DNA of 64,000 nucleotides from LZORAL124-50-18 sp051208045 (GTDB taxonomy: Bacteria > Pseudomonadota > Gammaproteobacteria > Pseudomonadales > Oleiphilaceae). The notes below the pieces were generated by a model. That model had not been told where the DNA came from and did not search any database. It saw only the letters and a list, made by a program, of their open reading frames with translations. The stretch spans positions 62,001-126,000 of the forward strand of contig JBPJFY010000011.1 of the NCBI GenBank assembly GCA_051208045.1, given 5' to 3'. Shown one piece after another: positions 58,285-64,000 of the stretch; the first letter of the stretch is position 1, and every line of letters begins with the position of its first letter. A program made the translations under genes and the position numbers.

Positions 58285-59250
58285 TTACCTGCCTAGAAGT
58301 TCAAGAGCAGCCTCCACTTTCACCCGAAACTCTTCCGGTTCTTTCGTAATATCGCCAGCCGTTGCAGAACCTTGATAACCCGGGATATGTCGGCTGATCA
58401 AGCGTGAAATCCAGAACCGAACGGCAGCCAGGAGTAAAAATGCAGGCCACGCTTTAACGGAAAACGCATCCGGCGGGGCATTCTTTTGATAACTCTCAAT
58501 TAAGGCACTCACCCTGGCGACGTCCCACCCTGCCGTCTGAGCATCAAAGCACCAATCATTTGCTACAACCGCGAGATCAAACATCAGGGTATCCTCGCAG
58601 GCATGATAGAAGTCGATGATTCCTGAAATCTGGCCTTGCTCAAACAAAACATTGTCTCGAAAGAGATCGCCGTGCACGACACCTTTTTTGCACTGTTTAG
58701 TGGCAGGCTCCATGACAGCAATTTTGTCGATCGCAGCCGCCAATAACTTTTGGTGTACAAATCCAGAAACGCCCTGAAGCTGGGTGTAACTCTTCTTCAT
58801 CCATTGAATCGACCGTACAGGCAGCCGTTCAGCGGGTATCGCTACACTGACACAATGCATGCGGGCCAATGTTTCGCCCATCTGGCGACAAGACTGCACT
58901 GACGGCTCTCTTTCCCAGTCTCCTGGAAAGCACGGAAACAAGGCTGCCGGCTTGCCCTTGAGTTGATGGAGCACTTGCCCCTGACGATCCAGGAGTGGAG
59001 CTGGCACCGGCAACCCTTGCTCACTTAACAACGCCGTGAACTTCATGAAAAAAGGCAGCTCCGAAGCATCCAGCGTTTCGAATAGTGTCAGCACCCACTT
59101 CTTCAGTCCGTTGCCCTCTCTCGTCAACACGAAGAAATTGCTGTTTTCGATGCCTTGGCCAATTTCCTGCAAATCCGCAAATTCACCCAAGTGATACTGC
59201 TGTAACAAAGCCTTCACATCAGACGGATCAATGCGTGTAAATACTGCCAT
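58285..59250 (-). CDS. thrB: Homoserine kinase, type II (APH-like)
   Basis: A 321-residue enzyme that phosphorylates homoserine in threonine synthesis. It has the aminoglycoside-phosphotransferase-like kinase fold: catalytic loop VVHGDLFRDNVLF and metal Asp in IIDFYHACED. The N-terminal ENSNFFVLT and LPVPAPLLDRQG strings match the ThrB type II family found in pseudomonads and relatives. The gene lies downstream of the DUF2782 gene on the same strand, 24 bases apart, next to polA, an arrangement common in this group. Confidence 0.94.
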   Translation of the reverse strand: MAVFTRIDPSDVKALLQQYHLGEFADLQEIGQGIENSNFFVLTREGNGLKKWVLTLFETLDASELPFFMKFTALLSEQGLPVPAPLLDRQGQVLHQLKGKPAALFPCFPGDWEREPSVQSCRQMGETLARMHCVSVAIPAERLPVRSIQWMKKSYTQLQGVSGFVHQKLLAAAIDKIAVMEPATKQCKKGVVHGDLFRDNVLFEQGQISGIIDFYHACEDTLMFDLAVVANDWCFDAQTAGWDVARVSALIESYQKNAPPDAFSVKAWPAFLLLAAVRFWISRLISRHIPGYQGSATAGDITKEPEEFRVKVEAALELLGR

Positions 59251-59274
59251 AAAACTCTTTGACCTATACTGCTA

Positions 59275-59562
59275 CTACCACCGAAAGATCACCCAGCTCG
59301 GCACAAGGAGTTGTGACTTTTCCTCGCGAATCCATCCCCCACCGTCGGAGGGCACAAGGTAGTAGATGGGCCCAATTTTGGGCTGCACTTTGATTTCTTT
59401 CAATATACCGTTCACCCGGTACTCAAAATAGGTTTTGTCATCGCCATGTCGGATGGTGATCTGGGGTTCAGTGGGATCAACGCTGATTTCTTCGGCGTTC
59501 ACAACCAGGGTGACACTCCCCATCATCAGGGCGAAAAAGCAGGTGATAATCGTATTTTTCAT
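59275..59562 (-). CDS. DUF2782 small exported protein
   Basis: A 95-residue protein with a signal peptide (about 1-23, ending VNA) and a short beta-rich domain: ITIRHGDDKTYFEYRVNG, IKVQPKIGPIYYLV and the ending SWVIFRW. This is DUF2782, a small periplasmic family of unknown role found beside polA and thrB in gammaproteobacteria. It is divergent from polA with 57 bases between starts, so the promoters overlap or lie back to back. Confidence 0.9.
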   Translation of the reverse strand: MKNTIITCFFALMMGSVTLVVNAEEISVDPTEPQITIRHGDDKTYFEYRVNGILKEIKVQPKIGPIYYLVPSDGGGWIREEKSQLLVPSWVIFRW

Positions 59563-59619
59563 TGGTACTCTATCCGCATCCTATACATTCCCCTCAGTTT
59601 AACAAAACACTTGGAAACC

Positions 59620-62370
59620 ATGAACAATAATCCGGAAACTGAAGCAAAGAACCTATCTGCTCGTGCCCCAGTCATTCTTGTGGACGGCTCGTCTTACCTG
59701 TTTCGGGCGTTTCACGCCCTGCCGCCGCTCACTTCATCCAAAGGCCAGCCAACGGGCGCTGTGCGTGGTGTGATCGCCATGATGAAACGGATGCAGCAGG
59801 CTTACCCCCTCTCACGCATTATTGTCGTGTTTGATGCAAAAGGTAAAAACTTCCGCCATGACCTCTTTCCGGAGTACAAGGCCAACCGCCCGCCAATGCC
59901 TGAAGAGCTACGGCAGCAGATCGAACCCATTCACCAGATCATCAAAGCAATGGGGTTGCCATTACTGATGATCTCGGAAGTCGAAGCGGATGATGTGATC
60001 GGCACACTGGCACATCAAGCTACCACGCAAGGGGTTGAGGCGATCATTTCTACTGGCGACAAAGACATGGCTCAGCTGGTCTCAGCACATGTCACTCTGA
60101 TCAATACCATGGACGACTCCCGAATGGACAGACAGGGTGTGATTGACAAGTTCGGCGTCGCACCGGAACAAATCATCGATTATCTCGCGTTGATGGGAGA
60201 CAAGGTGGACAACATTCCCGGTGTTCCCAAGTGTGGTCCCAAAACGGCCGTCAAATGGCTCACTGAATTTCATTCGCTGCAAGGGGTGATCGATCATGCT
60301 GACCAGGTCAAAGGAAAGATAGGCGAGAGCCTGCGAGCAACCCTGGATCAACTCCCCTTGTCCTACGCATTGGCCACAATAAAAACCGATGTAGCGCTTC
60401 CACAGACACTTAATGAAATCGCGCACACGCCAGAAGACAGAGAGGCTTTGCTCACACTGTTTAAAGAGTTTGAGTTTAAAAGCTGGGTGCGGGAACTCGA
60501 TCGCACAACGGGTCCGGAAGAGGAAAACGACTCGGAGGCACCCGTTGCGGGTTCCACAATTTCCGCGGAGGGCTACGAAACGCTGTTGACCCGGAAAGAC
60601 TTCGAACGCTGGCTGGATGCACTCAATAAAGCTCCGCTTTTTGCTTTCGATACGGAAACGACGTCACTGAACTACATGGAAGCTGAAATCGTCGGTATTT
60701 CTTTTGCCGTGGCACCGGGAGAAGCTGCTTATGTTCCCCTCGCGCATGATTACCTGGGCGCGCCGGAACAGCTGGACAGAGCCTGGGTTCTGGATCAGTT
60801 AAAACCGCTACTGGAAGCCGTGCCCGGCAAAATCATTGGCCAGCACATAAAATACGACCGTAATGTACTCGCCAAATACAACATTGCGCTCAATGGCATT
60901 GCACACGATACCATGTTGGAGTCCTACATATACAACTCAACGGCGACAAGACACGACATGGATAGTCTTTCGCAGCTGTATCTGGGTCACAACACCATCC
61001 ATTTTGAAGACATCGCCGGTAAGGGCAGCAAGCAACTCACCTTCAACCAGATTGAACTTGAAAAAGCTGCGCCTTATGCGGCAGAAGACGCCGACATAAC
61101 CTTTCGGCTTCACCAGGTTCTCAATGACCGGCTTTCTCGTGACTCCGTCCAAAAAGTATACACAGACATCGAGCTGCCTCTCGTGCCCGTGCTTTCCCGA
61201 ATCGAGCAAAACGGGGCGCTCATTGACCGTCAATTGCTGATAAACCAGAGCGCTGAGCTGGCCACACGCATGGTAGCGCTGGAAAAACAAGCTTTTGACC
61301 TCGCTGGAGAAGAATTCAATCTGGGATCACCCAAGCAGCTGCAAGCGATTTTTTATGACAAATTGGGCTTCAAAGTGCTCAAGAAAACCCCCAAAGGCCA
61401 GCCCTCCACGGCAGAACCTGTGTTACAGGAGCTGGCGCTGGAGTATGAGCTCCCCAAGGTGCTGCTGGAATATCGAAGCCTGAGCAAGCTCAAATCCACC
61501 TATACCGAGAAACTGCCTCTGCAAATTAATCCCGTGAGCGGACGGGTGCACACCTCCTATCATCAGGCCGTCGCCGCCACGGGCCGACTTTCTTCCACAG
61601 ATCCCAACCTGCAAAACATACCTATTCGCACGGAAGAAGGCCGGAAAATTCGACAAGCATTCATCGCCGCCCCGAACCATAAACTCATAGCCGCGGACTA
61701 CTCGCAGATAGAGCTCCGAATCATGGCGCACCTATCCCAAGACCAGGGATTACTTACGGCATTCTCAGAGAACAAAGATGTTCATCGAGCCACAGCAGCA
61801 GAAGTCTTTCAGGTGGCGGAAGACGGTGTCACGCCAGATCAACGGCGAAGTGCAAAAGCGATCAATTTTGGGCTGATTTATGGCATGTCGGCATTTGGTT
61901 TGAGCCGCCAGCTGGGTATCGAGCGAGGCACGGCCCAAAACTACATTGATCTGTACTTCGAACGCTATCCCGGCGTACTCAAATACATGGAAGATACACG
62001 CAAACTCGCCCATGATCAGGGATTCGTTTCTACCCTGTTTGGCCGCAAGCTGCATTTACCGGAAATCAATGCAAAAAACAAAATGCGCCAACAGGCTGCG
62101 GAACGCACGGCAATCAATGCTCCCATGCAGGGAACAGCGGCTGACATCATCAAACTGGCAATGATACAAGTGGATGACTGGCTGCAACGCGCCGGGCTGG
62201 ACGCGAAAATCATCATGCAGGTGCATGACGAACTGGTGCTGGAGGCTCCAGACCATGAAGTAGAAACTGTCAGAGCCGGACTGGTTGAGCACATGTCCTC
62301 TGCGGCGTCATTGGCCGTCCCCCTGATTGTTGAAGTTGGCGTAGGCCTCAACTGGGATCAGGCACACTGA
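59620..62370 (+). CDS. polA: DNA polymerase I
   Basis: A 916-residue repair and gap-filling polymerase. The 5'-3' exonuclease domain (about 1-290) has VDGSSYLFRAFHA, VVFDAKG and ISTGDKDMAQLV. The 3'-5' proofreading domain (about 320-520) keeps the metal motif FDTETTSL, so it should be active. The polymerase domain (about 530-916) has motif A (AADYSQIELRIMAHLS), motif B (KAINFGLIYGMSAFGLS) and motif C (MQVHDELVLEAP). I start at 59620, where GGA lies just upstream; the frame is open further left but that part overlaps the divergent DUF2782 gene. Confidence 0.97.
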   Translation: MNNNPETEAKNLSARAPVILVDGSSYLFRAFHALPPLTSSKGQPTGAVRGVIAMMKRMQQAYPLSRIIVVFDAKGKNFRHDLFPEYKANRPPMPEELRQQIEPIHQIIKAMGLPLLMISEVEADDVIGTLAHQATTQGVEAIISTGDKDMAQLVSAHVTLINTMDDSRMDRQGVIDKFGVAPEQIIDYLALMGDKVDNIPGVPKCGPKTAVKWLTEFHSLQGVIDHADQVKGKIGESLRATLDQLPLSYALATIKTDVALPQTLNEIAHTPEDREALLTLFKEFEFKSWVRELDRTTGPEEENDSEAPVAGSTISAEGYETLLTRKDFERWLDALNKAPLFAFDTETTSLNYMEAEIVGISFAVAPGEAAYVPLAHDYLGAPEQLDRAWVLDQLKPLLEAVPGKIIGQHIKYDRNVLAKYNIALNGIAHDTMLESYIYNSTATRHDMDSLSQLYLGHNTIHFEDIAGKGSKQLTFNQIELEKAAPYAAEDADITFRLHQVLNDRLSRDSVQKVYTDIELPLVPVLSRIEQNGALIDRQLLINQSAELATRMVALEKQAFDLAGEEFNLGSPKQLQAIFYDKLGFKVLKKTPKGQPSTAEPVLQELALEYELPKVLLEYRSLSKLKSTYTEKLPLQINPVSGRVHTSYHQAVAATGRLSSTDPNLQNIPIRTEEGRKIRQAFIAAPNHKLIAADYSQIELRIMAHLSQDQGLLTAFSENKDVHRATAAEVFQVAEDGVTPDQRRSAKAINFGLIYGMSAFGLSRQLGIERGTAQNYIDLYFERYPGVLKYMEDTRKLAHDQGFVSTLFGRKLHLPEINAKNKMRQQAAERTAINAPMQGTAADIIKLAMIQVDDWLQRAGLDAKIIMQVHDELVLEAPDHEVETVRAGLVEHMSSAASLAVPLIVEVGVGLNWDQAH

Positions 62371-62459
62371 TCCCTGAAATGTGAAGCAACGCACATCCGC
62401 CCGGAACGTCTGCCGATAAGAATATTTGCTCTACTTCGTTTTTCGTATCATTTCCACGA

Positions 62460-62506
62460 GATCAATTACCACACCCAAAGTGGTACACAATGCTTGGTAA
62501 TTGATC
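62460..62506. promoter_or_regulatory. Large inverted repeat upstream of the acyl-ACP-reductase-like gene
   Basis: GATCAATTACCA (62460-62471) and TGGTAATTGATC (62495-62506) are perfect 12-bp inverted repeats with a 23-base spacer. Inside, ACCAC / GTGGT (62468-62484) forms a competing short hairpin. No T run follows, so an operator or attenuator is more likely than a plain terminator of polA. Confidence 0.4.
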
Positions 62507-62622
62507 TATGCAAAGACATTGACTTGCTGAATCCGCTTAAAATGGATGCACAACCGGAAAGGCAGTTACCCATCTCAGATTTTGCAAGGTAAACCTCTAC
62601 ATAACGAAGATAAATAGGAAAG

Positions 62623-64000
62623 ATGATGAAAACAGTCGTGAGCATCAGTTTGGGCCCGGAAAGCCTCAATTATGATTTCAAAACCGCATTTCTCGGACAG
62701 GAATTCCGGGTCGTTCGTATTGGGACCAATCAGGACACAGAGAAAGCCAGAAAGCTTCTCCATGAGTGGGAAAGCAAAGCCGACGCGATTGGGCTGGGCA
62801 TGGTCAGAGACCACCAGAAAGTCGGCCCGTACAAGTTCACCCAGAAGCCCACGAAAGAGCTGGAAGGTCTGGTGACAAAAATCCCGGTGACCACCGGGGC
62901 GGCTCTGCGTGAAATTCTTCATGACTGGTCAATTCGCCATACTCAGAAAGAAAGCCGTAACGTATTTAACAATGCGCGCGCATTATTTTTCAGCGGCATG
63001 ACCAACTACCGGGCAGCCCGTGTATTTTCAGAGTACTCAGAAAACCTGATGTTCGCCGATCCGGTCATCCAGCTGGGCGTACCCAAACTGCTCACGTCAC
63101 TGCAAGCGCTTGAACTCTATGCGTCCGGCAGCCACCAGTTACTCAAGTGGACACCGCCACACGTACTTTCTCCGACTCTGGCCCCGGTGAAAGAATGGAA
63201 TCACTTTATTCTGCGACGCGCCATGCAGAAGGCTGATGTCATTGCGGCCCGCTATGATGAGCTGGAAGCGTTCAGCATGGAAGAGCTTGGTGGTAAGACT
63301 CTGCTGACGTCGACTATCTCTGACGAACGTCTGAAAGCGTTGGGAGAAAAAGGTGTCGATATGGTCATCGACTACACGCCACAGATTTTTGATGAAGTCG
63401 TCGGCATCAACGTTCTGGAGGCCATGATACTGGCCGCGCTGAACAAGAAAACCGGACAGATTTCCGATGATGATCTGCTTGAAATTATCACTGATCTGGG
63501 CATCGAGCCCAGAATTCTGTACCCGAATGGTGTGAAGAAAAAAGCGCGCTTTGCCTTCGTCATTCACCCGTTGTCGCAGCGCTACCTGGCAAACCAGAAG
63601 CCGTTAGACACAATTTCCAAATATGCACCCTCCCAGGTAATGAATACCGTGGAGAAGTTACTCGCCTATTCTCCCCCATTTATCTACTCCAAAGTGTCAG
63701 GTATCAAATCACCCACCGGCGCTGAGGCAGAGGGCTGGTTGATTACCGTGGGTGGCACACCGAAGGAAATCATGGCACACAGTCCGGAGTTTACGTATCG
63801 ACGACTCTTGGCCGCTGCCCGCATGGCGAAAAGAATGGGTGCTCAAATTATGGGGTTGGGAGCGTTCACTAAAGTGGTTGGAGATGCAGGCATCACGGTA
63901 GCCAAGCGTGCCCCCCTACCCATCACTACGGGTAATAGCTACAGTGCCTCCGGTGCATTGTGGGCAGCGCATGACGCCATGGCACGACTGGGCCTGGTTG
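62623..64000 (+). CDS. Acyl-ACP-reductase-like Rossmann protein, N-terminal part (runs off the window)
   Basis: A reading frame of at least 459 codons that is open at the right edge. The N-terminal half (about 1-330) starts MMKTVVSISLGPESLNYDFK and has no family I recognise. From about residue 335 the sequence resembles long-chain acyl-ACP reductases and related dehydrogenases: HPLSQRYLANQKPL, RLLAAARMAKRMGAQIMGLG followed by AFTKVVGDAG, and ITTGNSYSASGALWAA. In cyanobacteria that fold turns acyl-ACP into fatty aldehyde. Here it would fit the wax ester theme, but the Rossmann motif must lie beyond the window, so the call is tentative. AGGAAAG precedes the ATGATG start. A large inverted repeat lies 117 bases upstream. 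Confidence 0.65.
   Translation, partial: MMKTVVSISLGPESLNYDFKTAFLGQEFRVVRIGTNQDTEKARKLLHEWESKADAIGLGMVRDHQKVGPYKFTQKPTKELEGLVTKIPVTTGAALREILHDWSIRHTQKESRNVFNNARALFFSGMTNYRAARVFSEYSENLMFADPVIQLGVPKLLTSLQALELYASGSHQLLKWTPPHVLSPTLAPVKEWNHFILRRAMQKADVIAARYDELEAFSMEELGGKTLLTSTISDERLKALGEKGVDMVIDYTPQIFDEVVGINVLEAMILAALNKKTGQISDDDLLEIITDLGIEPRILYPNGVKKKARFAFVIHPLSQRYLANQKPLDTISKYAPSQVMNTVEKLLAYSPPFIYSKVSGIKSPTGAEAEGWLITVGGTPKEIMAHSPEFTYRRLLAAARMAKRMGAQIMGLGAFTKVVGDAGITVAKRAPLPITTGNSYSASGALWAAHDAMARLGLV

Overview
The window reads as chromosomal DNA of a marine or oil-associated gammaproteobacterium. It has moderate GC, Shine-Dalgarno-led genes on both strands, and Gammaproteobacteria-type housekeeping genes: rlmJ, trhP (yegQ), polA next to a DUF2782 gene and a type II thrB, malate synthase G, and the nitrate-assimilation layout of nitrate transporter plus PP2C/kinase fusion beside nirBD. 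A long fatty acyl reductase, an AlmA-like flavin monooxygenase, a wax ester synthase (WS/DGAT), a small phasin and an acyl-ACP-reductase-like protein together point to a lipid-storing, alkane-using lineage such as Marinobacter, Alcanivorax or Ketobacter. The genus cannot be fixed by reading alone. No tRNA, rRNA, insertion sequence, prophage or CRISPR array was seen.

Layout. 1-5.5 kb: the end of a sensor kinase, then a compact operon of response regulator, FecR/LysM protein and CHASE2 histidine kinase. 5.6-9.8 kb: an MsrAB fusion, a CBS-domain protein behind a NarL-type dyad, and a bifunctional fatty acyl reductase. 9.8-16.2 kb: malate synthase G, a lone flagellin, a Cache chemoreceptor and a receiver-PP2C phosphatase. 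16.4-25.2 kb: AlmA-like monooxygenase, an SDR, MarC, two orphan periplasmic binding proteins, a LysR/LysE pair, a HAD protein and rlmJ. 25.4-32 kb: two tandem secreted DUF4214/Cys-rich paralogues and a DUF4336-like protein. 32-43.2 kb: nitrate assimilation. 43.3-48.8 kb: small genes, a cupredoxin-like protein with a GGDEF/EAL protein, a membrane protein and a PLP dehydratase. 48.9-52.6 kb: WS/DGAT, phasin and polyphosphate:AMP phosphotransferase. 52.7-56.4 kb: a PEP-CTERM protein and a large secreted subtilase. 56.8-64 kb: trhP, thrB, DUF2782, polA and the start of an acyl-ACP-reductase-like gene.

How it works together. The nitrate block is the most coherent system: transporter plus phosphatase/kinase on one strand, and nirB, nirD, a molybdenum nitrate reductase and a fused DmsB-DmsC-like redox subunit on the other. 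The two units diverge from a 632-base control region. That region holds a consensus sigma-54 promoter for nirB, a near-consensus sigma-54 promoter for the transporter, a full 7-2-7 NarL dyad and an NtrC-like dyad. The reductase lacks a C-terminal [2Fe-2S] extension and no NADH or ferredoxin partner is present, so I infer that it takes electrons from the quinol pool through the fused subunit. The second strong signal is the DUF4214 pair, where about 405 bp is nearly identical inside otherwise diverged genes, which suggests gene conversion. The lipid theme (fatty alcohol formation, acyltransfer, granule protein, long-chain oxidation) is scattered over several loci.
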